A DNA stretch of 10,410 nucleotides, taken from Alphaproteobacteria bacterium. Lineage in GTDB: Bacteria > Pseudomonadota > Alphaproteobacteria > Sneathiellales > Sneathiellaceae. Positions 1 through 7,125 of the stretch are shown here, piece after piece. The DNA is taken from positions 1 through 10,410 of the forward strand of contig SBHH01000231.1 of NCBI GenBank assembly GCA_006226265.1, given 5' to 3'. Each line of letters opens with the position of its first letter. Within the stretch, counting starts at the first letter, position 1. Position numbers and translations under genes: made by a program. The notes beneath the pieces are model-generated. The model saw only the letters and a list, made by a program, of their open reading frames with translations. It searched no databases and was not told the DNA's origin.

Positions 1-1
1 T

Positions 2-1240
2 TCCAATCTCCGCTCTTCGCTGAAGTCCCGACCTGAGTCGGTTCGAACCTCACTTCTTCTGGCACGGGCGCATGAAATTAATGGCAGCCTCGAACTTGCC
101 GAAGACCGGTACGCCGCCGCCTACCGTTTCAGCAAATATTCTCCACAAATCGGCATTGCGTATGCGCAGTTCTTTCTCCGTCACGATGAGTTAAAACGCG
201 CGAATGACGTGCTTGAAAAAATTCTTGATGGATCCCCGAACAATGTCTCGGCTCTTAAGATGATGGCCAATATCAAGTTGTCGGAGCAGAACTGGGCGGC
301 GGCCGAGGATCTTGCCGAAAAAATTCGTAAAATCGACGAAAAAGATACAGTCGCTCTTCAGATTACCGGAGCTGCGCTCGCAGGCTTGCAGAATTCCTCA
401 GAGAGCGAGAGCACCTTTGAAAAGGCCTATGAGGAAACCCCGAAGGCGGGAACGGCCATGGCGAATCTTGTAAAATCCTATATGCAGAACGGCAAGATCG
501 AGAAGGCGGAAAGCTTTCTTAATTCGGTTCTCGCCACCAGCAAGGATAATTATCAGGCCAAGGTCTTCCTCGCCCAAATCAATTTCACCAAAGGCAAGGC
601 GGACGATGCGATTAAACTCCTGAACGAGGCAGTCAGCGAGCATCCCAAGCTGTCGCCGGGCTATATCATGCTGGCGAAATATTATGCCGGAACGAAGCAG
701 GTGCCGGAGGCAGAGAATATCCTGAAAGCAGGCCTTAAGGAGGAGCCGGAAGATTTCAACCTGAATATTTCGCTTGCCGCTCTTTATGAAGGGGCGGGCA
801 AGCTGGCGGAAGCCAAGGCAATTTATAAGGATATGCTGAAAACCCGGCCGAATTCGGAAATCGTCGTCAACAATCTTGCAAGCCTGATCGCCGAGGATCC
901 GAAGGATGAGGATGAACTTCGCTATGCCTATAGCCTTGCAAAACGCTTCCGTTCCTCAAAAGTGCCATTTTTCAAGGATACCTTAGGCTGGGTGCATTAC
1001 CGGCTTGGTGAATATGACGCCGCCATCCCGCTCCTTCAGGATGCGGTTCTTGATGTGCCGGACATGCCGGTTTTGCGCTATCATCTCGGGATGACTTTCA
1101 AGGCGTCCGGGAATAATGATGATGCGAAAACCGAGCTTGAAAGGGCTATTTCCCTTGCGGTGAAACATCCGTTCCCGCAGGAAGATGAGGCGAAAAAAGC
1201 CCTGAATGAATTGAACGCGAGCGAGCCGAAAACGCAGTAG
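2..1240 (+). CDS. prsT: TPR-repeat protein, PrsT-like (PEP-CTERM/XrtA system), 5' partial
   Basis: The frame is open from base 2 to the TAG at 1238-1240 and gives 412 visible residues. The start is outside the window; the GTG at 209 is an internal valine in continuous TPR sequence. At least nine repeats of about 34 residues follow each other, with typical TPR features such as small residues at helix crossings and 'DTLGWVHYRLGEYDAAIPLL' near the C-terminus. In PEP-CTERM/XrtA loci the TPR protein PrsT is a long, usually lipid-anchored protein with many such repeats, thought to scaffold polysaccharide or exosortase functions in the envelope. The assignment to PrsT rests on this repeat pattern together with the XrtA-type ATPase next door; an unrelated TPR protein remains possible. 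The N-terminal signal or lipobox cannot be checked here. The gene is followed by a strong intrinsic terminator. Confidence 0.8.
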   Translation, partial: SNLRSSLKSRPESVRTSLLLARAHEINGSLELAEDRYAAAYRFSKYSPQIGIAYAQFFLRHDELKRANDVLEKILDGSPNNVSALKMMANIKLSEQNWAAAEDLAEKIRKIDEKDTVALQITGAALAGLQNSSESESTFEKAYEETPKAGTAMANLVKSYMQNGKIEKAESFLNSVLATSKDNYQAKVFLAQINFTKGKADDAIKLLNEAVSEHPKLSPGYIMLAKYYAGTKQVPEAENILKAGLKEEPEDFNLNISLAALYEGAGKLAEAKAIYKDMLKTRPNSEIVVNNLASLIAEDPKDEDELRYAYSLAKRFRSSKVPFFKDTLGWVHYRLGEYDAAIPLLQDAVLDVPDMPVLRYHLGMTFKASGNNDDAKTELERAISLAVKHPFPQEDEAKKALNELNASEPKTQ

Positions 1241-1252
1241 ATAAAGCGGATT

Positions 1253-1289
1253 GGCCCGGCGCGTTATGTGCCGGGCCGCATTCTTTTTT
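1253..1289 (+). terminator. Rho-independent terminator after the TPR gene
   Basis: GGCCCGGC (1253-1260) pairs perfectly with GCCGGGCC (1270-1277) across a 9-base loop, and the T-rich run TTCTTTTTT (1281-1289) follows closely. It starts 12 bases after the stop of the TPR gene. The next gene begins at 1316, only 26 bases after the T-run, so the hairpin should lower or separate transcription of the ATPase gene from that of the TPR gene. Confidence 0.85.
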
Positions 1290-1315
1290 GGCGTAGCTGG
1301 TTGGACAAATAAGCA

Positions 1316-2278
1316 ATGTATCAAGAATTCTACGGACTAAATCAGAAGCCCTTCTCCATTCTGCCGGATCCGCACTACCTGTATTGGGGCCGCAGTCATT
1401 CGCTCGCCTACTCGATGTTGGAGTACGGGGTGATGAACCGGGCCGGCTTTACGGTCGTGACCGGTGAAATCGGCTGCGGCAAGACAACATTGATCCGGCA
1501 CCTTCTTGACCGGTTGGATGAGGAATATACTGTCGGTCTCGTTTCCAACATTCAGGATGGCGATCTTCTGCAATGGGTGCTGATGGCCTTTGGTCAACCC
1601 TACGAAGGGAAATCCCACGTCGGCCTGCATGATGAGCTGCAGCAGTTTCTGATCCGTGAATATGCGGCAGGACGGCGCGCCATCCTGATTGTGGACGAGG
1701 CCCAGAACCTTGGTCCCAAGCTGCTGGAACAATTGCGGCTGCTGTCCAATATCAATGCGGATAACGATCAGCTTCTGCAGTTGATCCTGGTTGGCCAGCC
1801 ACAATTGAAAGAGTTGCTGCAGGCACCGGAACTGGTCCAGTTTGTGCAGCGGATTGCCTCCGATTTTCACTTGACGCCGCTATCGGCTGTGGATGTGAAG
1901 GAATATATCCGTCACCGGCTTCATGTTGCCGGGCGCGACCTTCCACTTTTCACTGAAGAGGCATGCGACCGGCTTTTCGAAGCCAGCAACGGTATCCCGC
2001 GGATCGTCAATATTCTCTGCGATACATGCCTTGTCTATGGGTTTGCCCGCATGGCGCCGGAAATTAATACCGGAATTGTCGATGAGGTGATCGAGGACAA
2101 GAGAAGCCACGGCATCTTCGATCTGGGGGCTGCACGGGGGCTTAAAAGTGATGGCGGTAAAAGCGGTTCCCCAGCGGCGGCCCCTGTAGAAGAACCTAAA
2201 AGAGAGGCGCCCAGCCTCACGGTTCATGATCCGGAACTTGCAACCTCATTATTTCGGAAAATTCACCCCTCCCGCTGA
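1316..2278 (+). CDS. XrtA/PEP-CTERM system-associated ATPase (ExeA/GspA-like AAA)
   Basis: 320 residues, ATG start. The N-terminus 'MYQEFYGLNQKPFSILPDP' is the standard opening of the ExeA/GspA-like AAA ATPases found in XrtA polysaccharide loci. Walker A is GEIGCGKT (residues 50-57), Walker B is ILIVDEAQ (123-130), a sensor-1-like 'LILVGQP' lies at 156-162, and a 'GIPRIVN' sensor-2-like segment lies at 226-232. About 55 residues at the C-terminus (from roughly 266) are Pro/Ala/Lys-rich and probably disordered. No transmembrane segment is evident, so it should be cytoplasmic. Family members are predicted secretion or assembly ATPases; the exact role in polysaccharide export is not established. 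The ribosome-binding site is weak (TTGGA about 10 bases upstream). It follows the TPR gene but is separated from it by an intrinsic terminator, so it probably depends on read-through or a promoter inside the TPR gene. It converges on the barrel gene. Confidence 0.88.
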   Translation: MYQEFYGLNQKPFSILPDPHYLYWGRSHSLAYSMLEYGVMNRAGFTVVTGEIGCGKTTLIRHLLDRLDEEYTVGLVSNIQDGDLLQWVLMAFGQPYEGKSHVGLHDELQQFLIREYAAGRRAILIVDEAQNLGPKLLEQLRLLSNINADNDQLLQLILVGQPQLKELLQAPELVQFVQRIASDFHLTPLSAVDVKEYIRHRLHVAGRDLPLFTEEACDRLFEASNGIPRIVNILCDTCLVYGFARMAPEINTGIVDEVIEDKRSHGIFDLGAARGLKSDGGKSGSPAAAPVEEPKREAPSLTVHDPELATSLFRKIHPSR

Positions 2279-2292
2279 TATCATAAAGGATT

Positions 2293-2325
2293 GCCCCATA
2301 TCACCACCACCAGGGGCCAGATTTT
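2293..2325 (+). terminator. Weak terminator-like hairpin after the ATPase gene
   Basis: GCCCC (2293-2297) can pair with GGGGC (2313-2317), enclosing a 15-base ACC-rich loop, and ATTTTCT follows. It lies in the 79-base gap between the convergent ATPase and barrel genes, where a terminator is expected. The stem is short and the loop large, so the call is tentative. Confidence 0.3.
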
Positions 2326-2357
2326 CTCATATAGGCAAGGGGAGGCTCTGACGGGGA

Positions 2358-3854
2358 TCAGAACGCCTTTTTGATCGAGACCGAGATATTATTTTCGCGC
2401 AAGGAATCCGTCGGGGTTTCACTATCGCGGTTGAAATAGCTGTAGCTGACGGTGCCGCTCAGACTTTCCGTGAACTGATAGTTGAAAGCGCTCCTGCCGT
2501 AGAATGTCCGGTCTTTGCCGCCTGCGAATTGCGAATCAATCACGCGGGAATATCCGGCGGAAAGCGCAAGCTCAAGCTGTCGGGAGAGCTGCCGGGCATA
2601 ACTGCCATCAAAAGAGACAACCTTGTCATTGGTGTTGGTATCGAGAAATTCGCGCGTGATATAGCTTGCTGTCGCCGAATAGGTATTTCGCCCTTTCTCG
2701 CCGCGCAAGCCCATCGCTGCCGTCTTTGCCTTGGCGATGCTGTCCACATAGGTGCCGGTTACCCGGTTCGGATCGACCAGTTCTCCGTTGGTATCCAGCA
2801 CATCCGTATCGGCAAGCGACTGGCCTGCGCCGACAATATCGACATTATAGGAAGCCGTGAAAGCCGCTTCACTTGAAATCAGATAGGTCAGGTCCGCATC
2901 GACAATGCCGCCGCCATAGCGATGGCCGACCTGGAGGCTGAAATCCGTCCGTGGCCCCGGCGTCAGGCGAACGCCGCCGCCGTAAAAGGCGCCGCTAATC
3001 GCATCATTGTCGATGTTGTCACCGTCAAATTCGTCCCAGCCGGTGGTGCCAAGCAAAGCGACGTATTTGTTGATCGGCATCTGGCCCGTACCCTTGAAGG
3101 AGGCGCGCCGCAAATCATCCCCGTTATCCACCTGATTATTGTAGGCGTTGCCTTCAAGGGCCCATTTGGTCCGGGCGAAATGCCGGCCGCTTTCAAGTTT
3201 CAGATCGACGGCATTGGTATAGCTGTCGTTCGGTGTTGTTGCCGTACCGCCTGTATCCGGGTTGCTGAAAGTGACCTGAGAATAGGTATACCGGGCGATG
3301 CCGGTCGCAAAACCGCCGAAATCATGCATGTAATAGGGGCTAATCCGGCTGTTCAGTACCTGCGTCCGGTCGCCGGCCCCCGTCCGGTCGGAGAAAGCAG
3401 TATTGCCGGAACGGTTCAGCGTCTCTTCCGTATAGGCGATCTGGCTGTCAACGAAGAGATGTTCCTGAACCAGCTCGGCATTTCCCGACGCCAGCAGATT
3501 ATGCCGGAAGCCATTGAGATCGGTGTATTTCGAATAGAAATCGTAGGAGCCGTCGTAGGAGCCGTGCAGATTGAGCCGGTTCCCGACCGCGTCGACTGTA
3601 AAGCCCGCGTTGAGGCTGGTGATGAAGTCGCTCTTGCGGTTGTTGGAAGTGCTGAGCGCATTGTCGGTATATTGCTCGCCAATGCCGATATAGGGGGAGA
3701 ATGTCCAGTCGGCCGCAACGGCCGGAACTGCGGCGGAAACCGACACCCCGACAACGGCTGTGCCGGTCATCAGGACAGTACGGAACTTTTTCCCGAATTG
3801 GTGAGGTTTGGCGAATAGCACAACAGAACTACCTTTTTCTGGGCCCAAAATCAC
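2358..3854 (-). CDS. XrtA/PEP-CTERM-associated outer-membrane beta-barrel protein
   Basis: 498 residues. A basic N-region (KPHQFGKKFR) leads into a hydrophobic stretch from about residue 27 and ends in 'AVPAVAADW', giving a signal peptide with likely cleavage after residue 47 or 48. The mature part is almost entirely alternating polar/hydrophobic strands with Asn/Asp/Gly turns, and it ends in 'SVSIKKAF', with the terminal Phe typical of BAM-assembled outer-membrane proteins. The opening 'WTFSPYIGIGEQYTDNA' and the motif 'SPYYMHDFGGFATGIARYTY' resemble the uncharacterised barrel family found in XrtA loci (as I recall, TIGR03016). The start is GTG at 3854, with GAAGGG 10 bases upstream; GTG at 3821 would give a shorter, more typical signal peptide and is also possible. 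It lies 28 bases after the export lipoprotein gene and is probably co-transcribed with it. Its role is probably in the outer-membrane step of polysaccharide export or anchoring, which is inference. Confidence 0.8.
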   Translation of the reverse strand: MILGPEKGSSVVLFAKPHQFGKKFRTVLMTGTAVVGVSVSAAVPAVAADWTFSPYIGIGEQYTDNALSTSNNRKSDFITSLNAGFTVDAVGNRLNLHGSYDGSYDFYSKYTDLNGFRHNLLASGNAELVQEHLFVDSQIAYTEETLNRSGNTAFSDRTGAGDRTQVLNSRISPYYMHDFGGFATGIARYTYSQVTFSNPDTGGTATTPNDSYTNAVDLKLESGRHFARTKWALEGNAYNNQVDNGDDLRRASFKGTGQMPINKYVALLGTTGWDEFDGDNIDNDAISGAFYGGGVRLTPGPRTDFSLQVGHRYGGGIVDADLTYLISSEAAFTASYNVDIVGAGQSLADTDVLDTNGELVDPNRVTGTYVDSIAKAKTAAMGLRGEKGRNTYSATASYITREFLDTNTNDKVVSFDGSYARQLSRQLELALSAGYSRVIDSQFAGGKDRTFYGRSAFNYQFTESLSGTVSYSYFNRDSETPTDSLRENNISVSIKKAF

Positions 3855-3882
3855 AATTCACGCGCCCTTCGGACGCAGTGTC

Positions 3883-4515
3883 CTAGAACCAGCTTTCCGG
3901 GATAATCAGAATATCGCCCGGCAGCAGCGGGACATTGGCCGAGACATCCCCATCGACGAGCAGGTCGCTCAGTCGGACGTTATAGGATTTCTCGACACCG
4001 TTCTCCTTGCGGACAATAACGGAGCGGTTGCCAGCCGCGAATTCGGTCATGCCGCCGACGGCGATCATGGCATCCAGTACCGTCATTTCATTGCGATAGG
4101 GAATGGCCTTGGGCTCCGCCGCCTGACCGACGATTCGGATCTGTTGATTATAGGGGCCGTTGAAGGTTTTGACCGTCACCGTTACCAGCGGGTCCTTTAC
4201 ATATTTCGAAAGAACCTTTTCCATATCGCGGGCCAACTGGCGTGAGGTTTTGGTGGCCGCCATCATATCGTCAACCAGCGGGGTCGAGATCCGGCCATCG
4301 GGCCGGACCGGAACAGTGACAGATAGATCGGGGTTCTGCCAGACAAAAACGTCCAGCTCGTCCTGCGGACCGATGATATATTCAGGGGCATCCGCCAGCG
4401 ATTTCGGCGCAACATTTGATGCCTGGTTCTGGGCCGCGCAGGCGGAAACTGCCAGTATCAGCAAGATCGCAACTGTCCGGGTGATGGCGGACGTAAAATT
4501 TTTGAACTTAAACAC
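3883..4515 (-). CDS. Wza-like polysaccharide export lipoprotein, XrtA/PEP-CTERM-associated
   Basis: 210 residues. The N-terminus has a basic start, a hydrophobic core and a lipobox VSAC with the acceptor Cys at residue 26, so the mature protein should be a lipoprotein. 'YIIGPQDELDVFVWQNPDLS' (about 46-65) is the hallmark of the polysaccharide export (Poly_export/Wza) domain, followed by an SLBB-like domain from roughly 125 to 205. The ending 'IIPESWF' and the short length match the export proteins of XrtA loci rather than full-length Wza, which is about 380 residues. It would form, or contribute to, the outer-membrane export channel. The start is GTG at 4515, supported by a strong Shine-Dalgarno sequence. 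It heads a minus-strand pair with the barrel gene. The usual chain-length determinant and tyrosine kinase genes do not follow it here. Confidence 0.9.
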   Translation of the reverse strand: MFKFKNFTSAITRTVAILLILAVSACAAQNQASNVAPKSLADAPEYIIGPQDELDVFVWQNPDLSVTVPVRPDGRISTPLVDDMMAATKTSRQLARDMEKVLSKYVKDPLVTVTVKTFNGPYNQQIRIVGQAAEPKAIPYRNEMTVLDAMIAVGGMTEFAAGNRSVIVRKENGVEKSYNVRLSDLLVDGDVSANVPLLPGDILIIPESWF

Positions 4516-4523
4516 CGGAATGT

Positions 4524-4532
4524 CTCCCCCTC
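4524..4532 (-). promoter_or_regulatory. Ribosome-binding site deciding the GTG start of the export lipoprotein
   Basis: On the minus strand GAGGGGGAG lies 8 bases before the GTG at 4515. This strong purine-rich site supports the non-ATG start. Confidence 0.75.
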
Positions 4533-4607
4533 ATCATAAGTTATTCCTACCCGTATGGCTGAAAACCGGGTCTGGATGAAATATATCCGATTTTAGGCAT
4601 CTTTAAC

Positions 4608-4634
4608 ATAAAAACCCCTGTGAATCGAAGGGGT
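4608..4634 (-). terminator. Terminator-like hairpin in the leader of the export lipoprotein gene (possible attenuator)
   Basis: ACCCCT (4614-4619) and AGGGGT (4629-4634) form a perfect 6-bp stem with a 9-base loop. Read on the minus strand, the stem ends in GGGGTTTTTATG, so an intrinsic-terminator layout faces the export lipoprotein start about 95 bases downstream. No gene to its right is transcribed leftwards except a possible 31-codon leader, so it is either an attenuator, the end of a small RNA, or chance. Confidence 0.4.
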
Positions 4635-4719
4635 AATACCGTATTTGTTCCCAGTATTCTTCTAAAAATGGCCATAATGCAACAATATTTCATGTTGACT
4701 TAGCGTCCCGGCACACAAG

Positions 4720-4727
4720 TTAACCAT
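4720..4727 (+). promoter_or_regulatory. CtrA-like half-site TTAACCAT
   Basis: TTAACCAT matches the 8-base box recognised by the alphaproteobacterial cell-cycle regulator CtrA. No second TTAA follows at the 7-base spacing of a full site. Its position between two divergent units fits a regulatory role, but the box is short and the host lineage is itself inferred. Confidence 0.35.
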
Positions 4728-4811
4728 ATGCAGGGCTGGGTATCCCGACAAATTCATTAACCCTTTTTCAGCCTTTTTTGTGTAGACTATTAAGCCTGAT
4801 CGGGGATGGAA

Positions 4812-4819
4812 TTAACCAT
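4812..4819 (+). promoter_or_regulatory. CtrA-like half-site TTAACCAT, second copy
   Basis: This second exact TTAACCAT lies 54 bases before the exporter start. A related TTAACCCT lies between the two copies at 4757-4764. The repetition in one intergenic region raises the chance that at least one is functional. Confidence 0.35.
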
Positions 4820-4863
4820 GATAATCCTTTATGGTCCGCACGGAGCGTGGAATCTAGTCAATT

Positions 4864-4868
4864 GAGGG
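4864..4868 (+). promoter_or_regulatory. Ribosome-binding site supporting the GTG start of the ABC exporter
   Basis: GAGGG ends 4 bases before the GTG at 4873. An in-frame TAG at 4855-4857 rules out a longer protein, so this GTG is the furthest upstream start available. Confidence 0.65.
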
Positions 4869-4872
4869 AAGC

Positions 4873-7125
4873 GTGAGCAACCAGAAAAATCCGCTTCTGA
4901 AGCAAACTCTGGAGAAATGCTCCCGGGTATTCGTGGTCATTGCCTTTTTCGGCCTGGCCATCAACTTGCTCATGCTGACATCGCCGATGTTCATGATGCA
5001 GGTGTTTGATCGCGTCATCACCAGCCGTAATACAGACACCCTCATGATGCTGCTTCTTATTGCGGGGATTGCCTATCTCACCATGGCGACGCTGGAAGGG
5101 GTGCGTACTTTCATTCTTGTCCGGATGAGCAGCTGGCTTGATGACCAGATCGGCGCAGAGGCCCTTAATTCCAGCATTATGTCGACCCTGGCGACGGGGC
5201 GGGAAGCCAGTGTTCAGGCGCTTCGCGACCTTGGCACCTTCCGTTCCTTTTTGACGGGACCGAGCATTTTTCCCATTCTCGATGCCCCCTTCGCGCCGAT
5301 CTTTCTGGGCGTCATGTTCCTTTTGCATCCGCTGCTCGGCTGGATTGCCCTGCTTGGCGCCCTGGTCCTTCTCTCTATCGCTTTCATTAATGAGCGGGTG
5401 ACCCGCAATCTGATGAAATCTGCCGGCGGACGGTCCATGATTGCGATGAAAGAGGCCGAGACGGCATCGCGCAATGCTGATGTAATCGCTGCCATGGGTA
5501 TGATGCCGCAAATGATTGGTCGCTGGAACAGCCACAGCACCGAAGCACGGATGTTGCAGGCCAACGCCAGCGATCGGGGCGGTATTCTTGCTGCCATGTC
5601 GAAATTTATCAGAGTGCTGCTGCAGGTCGGTATTACCGGCGCCGGGGCCTGGCTTGTCATCAGAGCGGAGATGAGCCCGGGTTCGATGATTGCGGGTTCA
5701 ATCATCATGGGCCGCGCCCTTGCCCCGGTCGAGCAGGCAATCGGGTCCTGGAAAGGATTTCTCTCTGCACGTGCCGCCTACGGTCGGCTGAAAGCCCATA
5801 TCGAGACAAGCGCCCCCCGACAGGAGGTCATGCCGCTGCCGCGGCCAAAAGGGCATGTGTCCGTTGAAAGCCTGACCTATACTCATGTGAACAGCAAGGA
5901 ACCGATCCTCCGCAATGTCAATTTCAGGCTGGATGCGGGCGAAGTGCTGGGCATCATAGGTCCGACAGCGGCAGGCAAGACGACCCTGGTGCGCATTCTG
6001 GTGGGCAATCTGAAGCCGCGCTTCGGCCACGCCCGGCTCGATAATATGGATGTCTCTGAATGGAGTGCCGATGACCGCGGTCAATATATCGGTTATCTGC
6101 CGCAGGATATCGAGCTTTTCTCGGGTACCATTCGCGAGAATATAGCGCGCATGGGCGAAGGGGATCCGGCCATGGTGATTGCCGCCGCAAAAAAAGCCGG
6201 CATTCATGACATGATTCTCCGGATGGAAAAGGGATACGAGACTCAGATCGGGGAAGGCGGCGCTTCGCTCTCCGGCGGTCAGCGTCAGCGTATTGCGCTT
6301 GCCCGCGCCCTCTATGGCAGCCCGAGCCTCCTGGTGCTGGATGAACCAAACGCCAACCTTGACAGCGTCGGCGAGCTTGCCCTGATGCATGCGATGGATT
6401 CGCTCCGGGCGGAAGGCATGACGATCATCGTGATTGCGCACCGGCCTAATATCCTCAAGCATGTAGACAAGATTCTTGTCATGAAAGACGGGGTGCTGCA
6501 GGAATTCGGCGACCGGGAAGATGTGTTGATGAAACTGCAGGGAGGGCAACGGGCTCTTCCGGGACCATCGGGCAATGGTGCAGGGACACCGCAGCGATTC
6601 CAAATTCGCCGTAATCCCGATAATCCGGAACAGGCCACTATTGTTCCTGTGCCCCCCCAGCCTGTGCGTGAGGAGGGTAATGAGGCGAAGACATCTGACG
6701 CTGCTGTGCGGCGCGCTGCGGGAAAACCATCCTCCATGCCGCCCTCGGCCCATGCCAATGTGGCCGGAATGCCCCCCCGACCGGTTTCCTCATCCGAGCA
6801 AACAGCGAAATATCCAAGAAACGGGACCGGAAAAAGTAATGGCAACGGTAGTGGAGCAGGCAATGGAAGCCAGCAACATGTAGTGCACAAACCGCTTTCA
6901 GGAGGGCTTGCTCCGAAATCGAATGGCGGTTACCTGAATGGGGATGCTGGCCCGAGAAAGAAGGCGGCCGTCCTCACCATGGGGCCGAGTGAAAAAATTA
7001 AGGCGAAGATCCAGTCACTGACCAGTCATCCCTTAAGTGATGCGGAAATTTCCAAAATCTATTCCCTGTTCGTGAAGGGGGACCAGCAGGGGGCCCTTAA
7101 ATATATCGAGGATATCAAGCGATGA
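4873..7125 (+). CDS. prtD: Type I secretion ABC transporter/ATPase, PrtD-like, with long C-terminal extension
   Basis: 750 residues, GTG start. An N-terminal type 1 ABC membrane domain (about 15-300) has hydrophobic segments near 19-35, 56-72, 138-172 and 245-280. The nucleotide-binding domain (about 328-555) shows Walker A GPTAAGKT (363-370), Q-loop Q411, signature LSGGQ (466-470), Walker B LLVLDEP (486-492) with catalytic E491, the PrtD-style 'EPNANLD', and the switch H523 in IAHR. All catalytic residues are present. It should sit in the inner membrane and drive export of a protein with a C-terminal signal, together with the HlyD-type gene that overlaps it by 4 bases. PrtD proteins usually end near 560-580 residues. 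Here about 190 more follow: a Pro/Gly/Ser/Asn-rich linker (about 560-700) with 'GKSNGNGSGAGNGS', then a charged, probably helical tail (703-750). The linker DNA carries two C7 tracts. No peptidase C39 domain is present. Confidence 0.93.
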   Translation: MSNQKNPLLKQTLEKCSRVFVVIAFFGLAINLLMLTSPMFMMQVFDRVITSRNTDTLMMLLLIAGIAYLTMATLEGVRTFILVRMSSWLDDQIGAEALNSSIMSTLATGREASVQALRDLGTFRSFLTGPSIFPILDAPFAPIFLGVMFLLHPLLGWIALLGALVLLSIAFINERVTRNLMKSAGGRSMIAMKEAETASRNADVIAAMGMMPQMIGRWNSHSTEARMLQANASDRGGILAAMSKFIRVLLQVGITGAGAWLVIRAEMSPGSMIAGSIIMGRALAPVEQAIGSWKGFLSARAAYGRLKAHIETSAPRQEVMPLPRPKGHVSVESLTYTHVNSKEPILRNVNFRLDAGEVLGIIGPTAAGKTTLVRILVGNLKPRFGHARLDNMDVSEWSADDRGQYIGYLPQDIELFSGTIRENIARMGEGDPAMVIAAAKKAGIHDMILRMEKGYETQIGEGGASLSGGQRQRIALARALYGSPSLLVLDEPNANLDSVGELALMHAMDSLRAEGMTIIVIAHRPNILKHVDKILVMKDGVLQEFGDREDVLMKLQGGQRALPGPSGNGAGTPQRFQIRRNPDNPEQATIVPVPPQPVREEGNEAKTSDAAVRRAAGKPSSMPPSAHANVAGMPPRPVSSSEQTAKYPRNGTGKSNGNGSGAGNGSQQHVVHKPLSGGLAPKSNGGYLNGDAGPRKKAAVLTMGPSEKIKAKIQSLTSHPLSDAEISKIYSLFVKGDQQGALKYIEDIKR

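Larger units (their letters stand above)
4516..4872. other. Divergent intergenic region between export lipoprotein and ABC exporter genes
   Basis: This 357-base AT-richer region separates two divergent transcription units and must hold both promoters. It contains two exact TTAACCAT boxes (4720-4727, 4812-4819) and a related TTAACCCT (4757-4764), a terminator-like hairpin reading leftwards (4608-4634), and a 31-codon minus-strand open frame (4662-4757). TTGACT (4695-4700) resembles a -35 element, but I see no convincing -10 at the right spacing. TATTAA at 4788-4793 could be a -10 for the exporter, with a weak TTTTCA 17 bases upstream. No promoter can be called with confidence. Confidence 0.6.

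Noticed and set aside
209-211. GTG at 209 as the start of the TPR gene
   Set aside because: The same frame is open back to base 2 and encodes continuous TPR-like sequence ('ARAHEINGSLELAEDRYAAA'), so this is an internal valine of a gene that starts left of the window.
2922-3818. Long open frame of 298 codons on the plus strand
   Set aside because: It lies wholly antisense to the barrel gene, has no recognisable domain, and has composition expected of a shadow frame; the minus-strand protein has a signal peptide and an outer-membrane C-terminus.
4695-4723. TTGACT as a sigma-70 type -35 with AGTTAA as -10
   Set aside because: The -35 is good but the -10 matches consensus at only 2 of 6 positions, so no promoter is called.
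5698-6753. Open frame of 351 codons on the minus strand
   Set aside because: It is antisense to the ABC transporter, whose catalytic motifs are intact in the plus frame; the antisense product is His/Arg-rich with no domain.
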